Positions 1 to 10,498 of a stretch of 64,000 nt of DNA are shown here, in pieces; the stretch's first letter is position 1, and every line of letters starts with the position of its first letter. Source of the DNA: Umbilicaria muhlenbergii. Taxonomy: Eukaryota; Ascomycota; Lecanoromycetes; Umbilicariales; Umbilicariaceae. The stretch is from NCBI GenBank assembly GCA_000611775.1, contig KK106981.1, positions 3,400,672 through 3,464,671 on the forward strand. The letters run 5' to 3'. The position numbers and the translations under genes were made by a program. The notes under the pieces are model-generated. The model was given only the letters and a program-made list of their open reading frames with translations, made no database searches and was not told the origin of the DNA.

Positions 1-683
1 CGGTACGGTATATGCTGTTTCGTCTTCGGGTCTCTGTATTGCTTCGCCATACCAAAGTCCACTACATGTATGACATTTGCCGATTTTGAACCTGGTCTTC
101 CAATGAGGAAGTTGTCCGGCTTTATGTCGCGATATATCAGATTCTTCTCATGTATCGTCTGGACGCGCGATAGCTGTAATCTTATAAGCGAAATGCCTCA
201 ACATGTATCAGACTATGATATGTACCATTTGCTTGGCTACCATGACAACTGTTTTCGGCGAGAATCTGCGATTGCAGTGGTCGAAGAGGTCTTCGAGAGA
301 GGGCCCGAGGAGGTCGATGACGAGGATGTTATGCAGGCCTTCCTGACCAAAGTAATAGACATTGGGTATACCAGCTAATACCGTCAGCGAATACTAACAT
401 GGTGCTTATTTGCGTAGACTTACGGCACCCGACGAGGATTTTGTAAGTTCGGTACTCATCTCGTAGCTGAGGCGCATCACTTTTGCGAGGTTCCTGGTAT
501 CACTTGGTATAAGCATCCTGGACGAGTAGATATTCGAGGATGCGGAGCGCATACAAATTTTATCGCAACTTGTTGGTTGTTGAGTAGGTTGGTCCCTTCA
601 AAAATGACACCAAAAGACCCTTCGCCGATCTTTTTGCCGACTCGATAATGCACGCCAACGACGTTCGACGAGGAAGACGCCAT
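1..683 (-). CDS. ckiA: Casein kinase 1 (CkiA/Yck-type), 5' part, runs off the window
   Basis: Serine/threonine kinase of the CK1 family, in yeasts and moulds usually lipid-anchored at the plasma membrane and involved in membrane traffic, morphogenesis and nutrient signalling. Four exons can be read on the minus strand: 683-555, 493-424, 374-226 and 173-<1, joined by GT..AG introns of 48-61 nt. The start at 683 gives [10 protein letters not shown], the usual beginning of this subfamily. Visible motifs are the glycine loop [12 protein letters not shown], the VAIKF lysine, the catalytic loop YRDIKPDNF and the DFG triplet in VVDFGMAK, about residues 20-150. The rest of the kinase domain and the expected C-terminal cysteine cluster lie beyond position 1. 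The family is certain; the Yck/CkiA subgroup is likely from the N-terminus. No oddities seen. Confidence 0.93.
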
Positions 684-2425
684 TGGAGTGGTAGATATGG
701 AAGTCGTAAAGAACGTCAGGTTATTGAGAGGCGCTTCGGGGAAATGAACGTAGAGCGAGGGCGAGTGTCGTTGTCGAATGGGTTGGTAGCTAAACTTAAG
801 AGCTCTTTGAGTCGCTACCCGCAGCGCAGGACTGAAAGTAGCATTGGCTTTAGCAAGATGACCGGTAATGAATACGTGTGGCCTTGGGGGCGTGAGACAG
901 CACCGTGAAGCGGCCACGATGAGGTCGTCGGCTTGTGTTGTTGATTCATGAAGTGAACTTTAAGAATGGGGTGATGTCCAGCACTCAGACTTACTTTGGT
1001 CCAGAATCCACCAGCACCGCAGTGCAACCGGCTCTTTCCGTGCACGGCTGACTCTGGCTTTTGACTCCCAATCCACGACGTCAAGAATCGCGCGCCCTGA
1101 GACCCCACGGGATGTGCTCAGTATTTTTGTAGCATCAGACCTTGCGAACGTGTTTGACGTTATGCAAGCCCACGTCTAAAAGTAGAGACACGCAAGGTGA
1201 ACCAGGATCTTTTCACGGCTGGGAGGGCGATCGGAAAAGGGAGGGGATGAAGATTCGCTTGTCTACCACTGACCGACACCCCTCGACAATGCACGACGCG
1301 CAGAAAGGATGACGAGCGTACAGAGCGCACGACGATGAGAGGACGAGGACGACGTCGAAGAGCGGAAAAGCAGCAAGGGACTCAGGGAGGATACGAGTAG
1401 GACTCGATACTTTGGCGACGGTGAAGACCCTGAAGGGCGAATTAGCACGAGGTGAGGTTTGGCACCTAATCTGGCTGGGTCCAGCGCTTCCGCTCCGCAC
1501 CGCCGTCTCTGCACCCAATTTGGTGATCAAACAAACCGGGCGCGCAGGGATGCTCCAGCTTTGCATCAGCCCACAACATCACTACCCGCACTTATCGGCA
1601 CCACCTGCCCATAGGCCGCAGAATGAGCAGACTCATAAGTCGAGGTATGGAGTCGAGGGAGCCCGAGCCACGCGAAGAGTGCTTGATCTACTTCAGGTGT
1701 TGCAACAATCCGGGTAAGCATGGATTCCATCTCGAGCTGGCATGCCCAGCACTCTTCCCGCTCCCCAACTCGAGAGGACCGTGAGTGGAAAGCCGGCGAT
1801 GGAAGAGACAGCACCCAATCACCACCACAATGTCTGGCGGCACAGTTCTGCATACCCTTGCTCAGAAACCGTTCGACCATGTCTCTGGGCATCCAATACA
1901 TGTGCAAAAGGCGCATCTGTGGCCCAGAAGACTTCTTCACGCAGTCGAGATTCCACCTATGAGGGTGTGTATGGCTGCACTGCCGTTCGAATTGGCTCAA
2001 AGGTGCCTGATTGCGATCAAACTCATTGGTCACTTGCCCATACCATACTACGACCACGTAGGATTGCGCTCGTCTGTATATTGCTCATACTCACGATTGC
2101 GATGCTAAAGGGCAGCTCCATTTTATTTACTGAGAACAAGATTCCCAAGGGCGATTCTTCGGACACACCTGTCTTACACATAAACTATTTACCTTAGACT
2201 TTGATATTTCGTTGTATTGAGCCCTCGGCCCTCGGACAGGAACGGAGTAGTGCTGGGCCTGGCACGAAAGACCCACCGAGAGCGGGGTTTTCCCGCGCCC
2301 GCTACAGAGGATCGTAATCCTTGATTCCATGCAGATTGTATCCTGAGCTGGCCGAATCCATCAGAACGCCATTGAACAAGTGTAGGTAGTCTGCTGTGTT
2401 ATCCAAATTGTTTTTATAGGAAATC
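684..2425. other. Intergenic, no supported gene
   Basis: This 1.74-kb stretch separates the divergent casein kinase and dehydrogenase starts. Reading frames of up to 163 codons occur (minus strand 1,566-2,057), but I recognise no family, no exon chain and no codon pattern that sets them apart from chance. It presumably holds both promoters. A lineage-specific gene cannot be excluded. Confidence 0.4.
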
Positions 2426-3632
2426 ATGCCTTATGCACTTAAAGGCAGAAAGGTGCTGATCACTGGAGGCTCCAGGTAGAGTAAACCCCACGCTGAATTG
2501 CGGGGATCCCCACAAAGAGGCTGAGTATGAAACCAGAGGACTCGGAGCCCTCGTGGCAGAGAAATTCGCCGCCGAGGGCTGCAGTCTCGCCATCAACTAC
2601 GTCTCCAATGCCGACCGGGCGAAGCAGACAGCGGAAAAGCTAGAAAAGGAATACAACGCCAAGGTTGTGCTCATTCAGGGGGTATGTACGAGTAGTGTTC
2701 GAATAGTGCTTCAAGAAGCACAGGTGACTAACCAGAGCAATCGAACAGGATGTCGGAGTTTTGGCGGATTGCGAGAGAGCGGTCAAAGAGAGCATCAGCG
2801 GGTTAGGAGGGCTTGACATCATTGTCTCCAATGCTGGTTGGACGAAGATGAGTGAATTTGGTGACCTTCACGCATTGTCCGAAGTGGACTGGGACAAAGT
2901 ATGCCTACTCTATGAGCACGCGAATGGAAGACCGTGTTATTGACCTCTAGCGCCAGTGCTGGGCCGTCAACGTCAAAGGCAACATGCATCTCCTTCGCGA
3001 AGCTGTTCCGACCTTCAACGCAAATGAGGAGGGTGGCGTTTTCCTAATGTCCTCGTCGATAGCAGTATGCAGATACGCTTATGGGAGCGGTCAATTAGCT
3101 GATGAAGTGTAGGGTGTTGCTCCGGTTGGTAGTACGATGGCATACTCGGTCTCTAAAGCTGCGGGTGAGTTTGCGAAGGACGCACCCGAATCGAAGGAAG
3201 CGCTAATATGACATTCCAAAGGGCTTCATCTGATGAAGTGCCTTGCCTCCACGCAGGGGCCGAAGATCAGGGTCAACGCCGTACTGCCTGGCCTTTTGTT
3301 GACTGAATGGGTGCGCTCCGTCAGCTTGCATCTGATTCATTGACAAGAACTGAAGCCGGTTAGGGTTCCCGATTCGGCCCAGAACGCATAAAAGCCATGG
3401 AAGAACGTGCAGTGCTGAAGAGAGTGGTACCAAGCCTCTACCGCTTCAACCGTCCTTCGAGACTCTACTGACCACGAGCAGACTGATCTTGAAGATACCG
3501 CTGACGCTTTCGTGGCTGCGGCGAAGAACTCGTCGATGACTGGACAAAGTATCCAGATAGGTAAGAGTGAAACTGTTCTCGGTTACGTATCCGGCTGATA
3601 ATTTTGCAGACTGTGGTCTTGTCATCAGGTAG
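2426..3632 (+). CDS. Short-chain dehydrogenase/reductase, nine exons
   Basis: Probable NAD(P)H-dependent oxidoreductase of the classical SDR family; the substrate is unknown. Exons inferred at 2426-2475, 2537-2681, 2749-2898, 2951-3064, 3113-3164, 3222-3310, 3364-3426, 3479-3560 and 3610-3632 sum to 768 nt and keep frame, giving 255 residues, the normal size. The Rossmann motif TGGSRGLGA, completed across intron 1, is the dinucleotide-binding turn. NAG follows at about residue 95, and YSVSK is the catalytic Tyr-x-x-x-Lys. The C-terminus DCGLVIR is typical of sugar/polyol-type SDRs. Eight introns of 48-67 nt in so short a gene is dense for an ascomycete. It meets the formyltransferase gene tail to tail with 65 bp between stop codons. 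Confidence 0.85.
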
Positions 3633-3697
3633 CCTCGTCACTGGTAATTTGGTCAGGAGCTGCAGATAGTGGAATCGAATCTTGAGCTTTGGCTAGA

Positions 3698-5019
3698 TCA
3701 TTTTAAGATATCAAAGAATATGTCTATCGGCCTGTGTGAAACGCTATCACCTCTAAGCATACCAGCGCGACGGGCCGCATGGCATGCGTCTTGTGTCCCA
3801 CCTCCTTCGACTTTGGCCTTGTCAACCCTTAGCAATGCGTCATCACAGGTTCTTACTGCTAAGCCTGACATATCTGAGTCTTGAGGCTGCTCGACGAATG
3901 GTGTCCCGGCCCCTAGTGACAGTTGGGAGGGAGTTGTGGACCTGGAGAAGCCCGAGACCCAGATTATCCTTTTCTCCGTAAACTTTCCATCTGAGTGACT
4001 GCTGGCTGTATTCCACAATGGACCAATGACGCGATGCCGCCGTATGATCTCGTCAGCACTCCAAGTATTCCAGTTGATGTGCCGGTCCTCCGATGTAGTC
4101 TTTGGCGCTCGTCGTAGGGTCCCCGTAGTCTGCTCTTTCTGGATGATATCTGGGTTTTCCTTTTGAGGAACGAACAGACCTTTCCTGATGCCATCTAGGA
4201 GCAATTCAGCTCCCTTCGGCGCTACGTGTTTCATGAGATCCGGCACCGTGGAAGATTCTGGAAACGGGGTCCCGAATTTGAAGGGAGGTGTTTGTGCCAG
4301 GATCTTGCCATGATCGAATTGTGTGGGGTGTAAAGTCTGTAAGGTCACCCCGGTCTCTGTGCAACCGGCGAGCAATGTGTGGTGAAGGGGTGCCGGACCA
4401 CGAAAGCTATACTGGTAAGTCTTGCACAGAACAAGCTCTGTGGGTCGCAAGAGTGCCTTACTCTGGCAACAATGAAGGGTGGACATTCACACCTCCATAT
4501 CTTGCGCCACGAAGAATGCGTGGGGGCACGAGAAGCCCAAAAGAAACGGCTACGATGAGGTTAACGGGCTCGCCATGAGGGCACGGGGGCTGCGTTCAGT
4601 CAATGCAAGTCACGAGGCTGATAGAATCAGCACTTACAGTCCATCCCGTAAAAGTGTCGATCTGATGCAGGGGAAGAGATAGCTCCCTTGCTACACTAGA
4701 TATGGGTACTTGGGACAATAAGCATCTGCATACAGCATCAAGAGCGGGTAACCACACCTTCTCGAATGGCTTTCAGTCCCCTACCCACGCGCTTCCCGGG
4801 CCGACACACCACATCGATAGAGGCTATCAGATCTGGCCGATCAATGCGCTCTTGATGCAAAGCTCGCAGCGAAGCGATGCTGAACTCCTCCGACCCACAG
4901 AAGAGGATGTGTAACGGGTCGAATAATCGACCAGTGGCATATCGCCTGTGAGGGTGCCGCCACACAGACAAAGAATTCAAGCGTAGGAACGGCTTGCGCA
5001 GCCGTCCGTGCAGGCGCAT
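3698..5019 (-). CDS. FMT1: Mitochondrial methionyl-tRNA formyltransferase
   Basis: Transfers a formyl group from 10-formyl-tetrahydrofolate to initiator Met-tRNA for mitochondrial translation. Exons inferred on the minus strand: 5019-4758, 4690-4638, 4589-4462 and 4406-3698, total 1,152 nt, 383 residues, in frame. The arginine-rich start (about residues 1-30) looks like a mitochondrial targeting sequence. DPLHILFCGSEEFS begins the formyltransferase fold, VVCRPGKRVGRG follows, and the join between exons 3 and 4 yields SLLPDFRGPAPLHH, the family's folate and catalytic-site motif. The C-terminal half carries the LLRVDKAKVEGGG motif of the tRNA-binding domain. The first splice donor is less certain than the others. 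The start at 5019 is chosen because it precedes the presequence; an upstream in-frame Met at 5133 is possible but less likely. Confidence 0.88.
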
Positions 5020-5493
5020 CAGATTAGATGGACATCGAAGATCAAATGTTGCGAAGCTTCGGAGATTTATATCACGGCTGGAGCTACTCGCAAGCTCCTT
5101 GAGGACGGGAACTTCGTGGCGCTTTCTTGGCATCTGAGACGGCCCAATAGGGCTAGTAACGAGATGGCATGGGTGGTGAGCAACGTCGGAGGCTACATCA
5201 GACGGCCTGGCACCGCCATATTTGCCCCCCGAGGGTCTGCGGAAACTTCATCGCATGCAGAGCTGAAACCCCCCCACCCCATCCGTGGTCGTACTGCATA
5301 CCACAGTATTTCCCAATCGGCAGCTACATCACCACCCACACCCGCTCTTGGCACCTGCACTGCCATCCTCCCATCAATCTCCAGGGCCCGCGCAGGACCC
5401 CCACCCTTTCACTCTATAATACATCGTGACCCTCCCTGGACCTGGGAAGTAAGAGGGCTATACGGCCTATCACAAGTACAGGGGTTCTTCACC
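5020..5493. promoter_or_regulatory. Divergent promoter region, formyltransferase / proton channel
   Basis: A 474-bp head-to-head interval. It is pyrimidine-rich on the plus strand from about 5,270 to 5,410, with a TATA-like TATAAT at 5,415-5,420, about 75 bp before the proton-channel start. Open frames here are taken as untranslated or chance. No other element is recognised. Confidence 0.4.
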
Positions 5494-6258
5494 ATGCCTG
5501 CCGACGAGGTCCAACCTCTCCTGCGCGAGGATCGCCAGGCGCAGCGGGACGCCGAGAACGACCACATCCACGAGCATATTGTGTGGCTTTCCCCAGCAGG
5601 CGAAGACTCCGTGCTCCATGCCACCCGTACTGACACACAGCGCTTCCTTACCTCCAAATTCGGGCATTATGCGGTCCTGCTACTGGTATCACTCGATGTG
5701 AGCTGTATCTTCGCCGATTTCTTGATCAATCTTTATACTTGCGAGCAGTCTTGTGCAAAGGGCAAGGAGGTGGATAAAGGGTGGAGGGAAGCACAAAATG
5801 CTCTAGGTATTGTGAGCTTGGTGTTCAGTTGCCTGTTCATGGCGGAATTGTTGGCAAGCATATGGGCCTTTGGATTACCGTGAGTCGGTCTGGTCCAAAC
5901 CTCTACCTTCAGCGTGCTAATGACAATCGACAGGTACTTCAAATCCAAGTTTCACTGTTTCGACGCCATCGTGATCGTGGCCGGCTTCGTCGTGGACGTC
6001 TGTCTGAAGGGAATATTGGAGGAGGTCGGGAGTATAGTCGTTGTTCTCCGATTGTGGCGGGTGTTTAAGGTTTGTAGATCTCATCAAGGAATAGGGAATG
6101 AAAACTAATCTATAAACTATCAGATCATCGAAGAGTTCAGTGCTGGCGCTGAAGAGCAAATGGATACGCTTAACGGGCGAATCGATCAGCTGGATGCGGA
6201 GAATAAGGAGCTCAAGAAGGAAATCAATGCCATCAAAGTGAATGGGATCAGTGACTAA
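5494..6258 (+). CDS. Voltage-gated proton channel (Hv1 type)
   Basis: A four-helix voltage-sensor protein predicted to conduct protons out of the cell or across a compartment membrane on depolarisation. Exons 5494-5879, 5934-6069 and 6124-6258 give 218 residues, typical for fungal Hv1. S1 (about 58-80) has acidic residues D68 and D75, one of which should be the selectivity-filter aspartate. S2 is about 104-126, S3 about 136-152. S4 reads VVVLRLWRVFKII with R168, R171 and K174, so the third gating position is lysine rather than the arginine of animal Hv1. Residues 183-215 form a heptad-like charged coiled coil, as in dimeric Hv1. The start at 5494 is preferred over an upstream in-frame extension because MPADEVQPLL begins a plausible cytosolic tail. 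Function is inferred from the S1/S4 signature. Confidence 0.88.
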
Positions 6259-7470
6259 GCGGGCGGGTCTTTGACGTGATAAGGTACTGTGGATTGTGGA
6301 CTTGGGTCAGGTAGAGGCAAGGAAAAGTGTATGCGTGCGGCTAGACTCTTTTTTAGGAAGGAAATATGCCGATGTTATTTTGGTGCCGTGATAGCGTTTG
6401 CATCCACCACAATATGATGTTGCAGAAGTTTGATTCGCAATCGACCTCGACAACTCCATTGTTCGCATTTATAATGTCTGCGGGAATGCGATCAAATGAG
6501 GCCACTGCAGGGACGACGTTCAGACGTCCAGGGAAGGCTTCAGTCAAGGAGGTGTCTAGAGGATTGAGGAGTCACATCCGTCCCTCCTCTCCAAGCCCAT
6601 TACTATGGGACTTTTATTGCAGGCCGTTGCCCAAAATAAATGGCAGTCTCCAGCTGGAGGCATTTTCGATTCTACAACAGCGAAAGCGATATAATATAAA
6701 TCGTTGAAGTGGATGTTGTAGGCATCCATGTCTTCTGCCATCGTTGCATTGATCAGTCCTCCAAATCTGTCTTTACTGTTGAGTGGTTAAGGGGATCCCC
6801 AGCTAAAGCCTGACACTTATTGTGTGCACAAGCCTGATTGATATGGTGAATGGTTGCACAGCTTCGGAATAATGTTGTCGCGATGCTGGTCTCATTGGAG
6901 GGCTCCATGTCTCTAAATGTGCGAGGAAGCCATGGATGGTCACAGACGGTGTATATTTGACAGTCATTTGAGGTGGGGAACGAAGCAACATCACTGTTGT
7001 AGTTGTAACGCTTTTCTCGAAGACTGGACGCTGGGCGATGGCCGAAGTCTCTAGTCTTTGACATAGAAGACAAGGGGCCCGTCCGACTACGGGCGACTGT
7101 ACGGTGGAACGGACACGGAATAACAGCTTAGCCGCATTCGGTTGTGGCAGGTTAGACTGGGTACTGCACTTGGAAGACCCTGCCGGATTTCTTCGTCATC
7201 AGGGCTGTCTCTTTCTCACGCGACAACCTCACAACTACTTCTCGGCTTTACCAAGACTGGCATCGCAATCCTCATACCTACGCATAGGAGAGACTCTCTT
7301 TGCTCTGCAGCGTCTTTGCCAAGTCATTCGGTCTTCTTTACCTCCATTCCTTCATCCCAGCCCCACCACCTTCATTTCAGTAACAACGCCGCGGCATTCG
7401 CATCGCACCACTGTAGACTTCATAAACTGGACAAAAAACTATCTACTTAAGCTGCTGTGGTATCGCTATC
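6259..7470. other. Intergenic, no supported gene
   Basis: A 1.2-kb interval between two same-strand genes. Only short frames without recognisable similarity occur. It presumably contains the 3' untranslated region of the channel gene and the promoter and 5' leader of the phosphatase gene; the 200 bp before 7,471 are pyrimidine-rich, as is common upstream of fungal starts. Confidence 0.4.
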
Positions 7471-9332
7471 ATGGGTCAGACCTTATCAGAGCCAATCGTC
7501 GAAAAGGTGGGTCGTCCTTTGTGTGTCAGAAGACCTCGCCCCCGCTGTCATCCACACCTGTTGCCGAGACTCTGTGCGCATACACGAATCCACCCGGATG
7601 TGGCTCAGAGCCATCTGTACGATCTCGATTGCATGCTGATCCTGTGAGTCAATAGACGTCGGATGAAGGCCAAGATGATCGAGTCATATACGGAGTATCT
7701 GCGATGCAAGGGTGGCGTATCAGCATGGAGGACGCACATGCGGCAGTGTTGGACTTGCAGGTAGACAATGGCGGGAAAGATTTCAAAGCTGCGTCTCCGG
7801 AGGATAGGCTTAGTTTCTTTGGTGTATATGACGGGCACGGAGGGGACAAGGTTGCCATGTTCGCAGGTGAAAATATACATAAGATCGTTGCAAAGCAAGA
7901 AGCGTTCAAGAAAGGGGAGCTGGAGCAGGCGCTCAAAGACGGCTTCCTAGCGACTGATCGAGCCATCCTGAATGGTGAGATTCAGGGACGTGCCGCAAGA
8001 TGTAATGCACATCTGACGATGTGTTGCAGACCCTAAGTACGAAGAGGAAGTGTCTGGATGTACTGCATCAGTGGGCATCATATCAAAGACGCATATATAC
8101 GTGGTATGTTAGCCCTATGCCTGCGCGCCGAGATACGCTTACTGATGAGCTTCAGGCCAACGCCGGCGATTCGCGGTCTGTCCTTGGTGTAAAGGGTCGT
8201 GCAAAGCCTCTATCGTATGATCACAAACCTCAGAATGACGGTAAGCCCATCCGAAATCCTCCCGGACAAGAAATGTTCTTTAACATCGTAATTAGGGGAG
8301 AAAGCCAGAATCTGCGCCGCTGGCGGCTTCGTCGACTTCGGCAGAGTAAACGGCAACCTCGCCCTATCTCGAGCCATAGGCGATTTCGAGTTCAAAAAGA
8401 GTGCCGAGCTGTCACCAGAACAACAGATTGTTACCGCGTATCCCGATGTTATCACACATACAATCTCTGATGATGATGAGTTTCTCGTCATTGCATGCGA
8501 CGGTCAGCAGACTAAACCTTACTCACTATATTCCATACCTTTATTAATTCTTGCGCATGCAGGCATTTGGGATTGTCAGTCCTCACAAGCGGTAGTCGAG
8601 TTTGTCAGACGTGGCATTGCTGCGAAGCAAGAGCTCCACAAGATCTGTGAGAACATGATGGACAACTGTCTAGCTCCGAATAGCGAGACCGGTGGTGTTG
8701 GATGCGACAACATGACTATGATTATTATTGGCCTTCTGCAAGGCAAGAGCAAGGAAGAGTGGTATAAGCAGATTGCTGATAGAGTGGCGAACGGCGATGG
8801 CCCTTGCGCGCCGCCTGAGTACGGCAAGTCTGAGTCAGCATCCATAGCGTAGTACAGTTAGCTAAGAATAATCACAGCGGAGTTCCGTGGCCCAGGAGCT
8901 CGTCGCAATTTCGAGGATAGTGGAGATGATTATGATGTTGACTTAGACCATCGCAACCGTGGCATGGGCGGCCGTTCGGGCAAGGTCTACCTTCTCGGAC
9001 CCGGCCCTACCGACCTGGTGGGCGACAGCGAGTACACTGAGATGTTCGACCATGATGACGAAGACAAGGATTTGGAGAGTCAGGTCAGCAGAGGCCAAAC
9101 CAACTCGACGAACGAGAAGGCGGGATCGAGGACTGAGCGTGAAGAGACACCAGCACCGGCATCCAGCGAGACGCAGCAGACGCCGGAACCAGTAGAAGGA
9201 GAAAACCCTTTCGATACTCCATCTTCAACGACCTCGGAAAAGTCTGCGACCTTTGAGTCCCCAACGAAAGCGGAGATGACTTCTCCCACCGCACTGCCCA
9301 CCAAGCTGGTCAATCCACCGAAAGAGAATTAG
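7471..9332 (+). CDS. PTC2: PP2C-type protein phosphatase (Ptc2/Ptc3-like)
   Basis: Metal-dependent serine/threonine phosphatase; Ptc2/Ptc3 of yeasts damp stress MAP-kinase and DNA-damage signalling. Exons 7471-7506, 7656-7974, 8030-8103, 8156-8240, 8296-8502, 8563-8823 and 8878-9332 sum to 1,437 nt, 478 residues, in frame. The start MGQTLSEP keeps the Gly-2 typical of these enzymes (possible myristoylation). Motifs: GWRISMEDAH (about 31-40), FFGVYDGHGG (about 66-75, metal aspartate), GCTAS, ANAGDSR, LALSRAIGDFEFK, IACDGIWD across intron 5, and CDNMTMIII. The C-terminal tail beyond about 370 is acidic and Ser/Thr/Pro-rich. Intron 6 (8824-8877) starts with GCAAGT, a GC-AG intron; if retained, the protein would end nine codons later at 8852. 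Confidence 0.93.
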
Positions 9333-10498
9333 TCACGCTCCTGCTCGATTTCTTGATCTATTCCGGTCGTCTACAGCCCCGTCTCATCACCTCCCCGATG
9401 TTCACATGCTACGAATTCTCAGAATTGCCGGACCCAGCTCTGACTGGGCTCGATTCCGGCAATGGTGGTGCAGTGCCCGCATCACATCGTCCATGGGAGG
9501 GCGGTTGCAGTCCATTTCACGAGATGGACTCTTCGATATTTCCTTTCTACACCATAAATATGCCGGACGGCCGAGACGCATCAATCTGCTCGCGGGATTA
9601 TCTACTCATCGGGAAGGTATCGTCATCTGTCACAGATACATGGGCCACCCCGGCTGTTCTCGGCTTACACTGATTCCCTCATCCTGCCCCCTGCCCCTCG
9701 AATCCTGTTCTTGCGATCACTGTCCATGTATCGGTGTGGGGGAGTTTACTTAAAGCGTGCTATGTCTGCATTTGATACCATGGCCTGTTCTCCTCAGAGA
9801 AGATTTTCCAAGAGCGCAAGCAATTCGATCCAGCTCTCTCCACGGAACTTGGTTTTTTCGATTGAAGAGAGACCTATGGAATCATCTGGGGTTGCGAATT
9901 TATGCCGCTGCTCTCTGGTTAGTATCTGGAAATCTTGGTGCGCGTGACTCGGGAGAGTATGTAGACCCAGGTCATCAACCAATTTAGCCACTTCCATATG
10001 CACATATCTAAGCAACTTCCATCCAATTACGTCTATTCGAAGTCTCGTTTCCTTAGTATCCCCCTGACTCCCCGAAATAACATCAATTCAGAATCCATAA
10101 CTTCTAATCATCAGTATCTAGTCACAGTACAAAACGACCGGATGAGCTGCAATGCCATGCCATGCCCAACCCGTACACGAACCAAAACTTCTATTGTATC
10201 GCGCACCAGCACTTCTGCAACACATCTCGCCTCACAGTAGGGCAACTAGTCGCAAAACTCTCATACCGCCACAAGACTCAAGCAGAGAAATGCGATTTTT
10301 CCCACCCCCGGTAGGTATTCCGACGTAGCAACACCTACCTACCACCACCCTTCGCGACCCCACCAATGCATCTATAATACAAGCTAAACCACATGCCCGG
10401 CACCCCGGCCCTATTCCACATACACAACCCGTCACCCTTTTCGAAACGCCCCACTCAACCCAGCACACCCTCCCTCTACCTTCCTGCCCTCGACCACC
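9333..10498. other. Convergent intergenic region, no supported gene
   Basis: 1.17 kb between the phosphatase and Nup133 stop codons. Short frames on both strands (for example 9,406-9,753 plus) lack any recognisable motif. It should hold two 3' untranslated regions. The last 250 bp are C-rich on the plus strand. Confidence 0.4.

Noticed and set aside
1566-2057. 163-codon minus-strand open frame
   Set aside because: No recognisable motif, no supporting exon chain, and similar frames occur by chance in this GC-balanced region.
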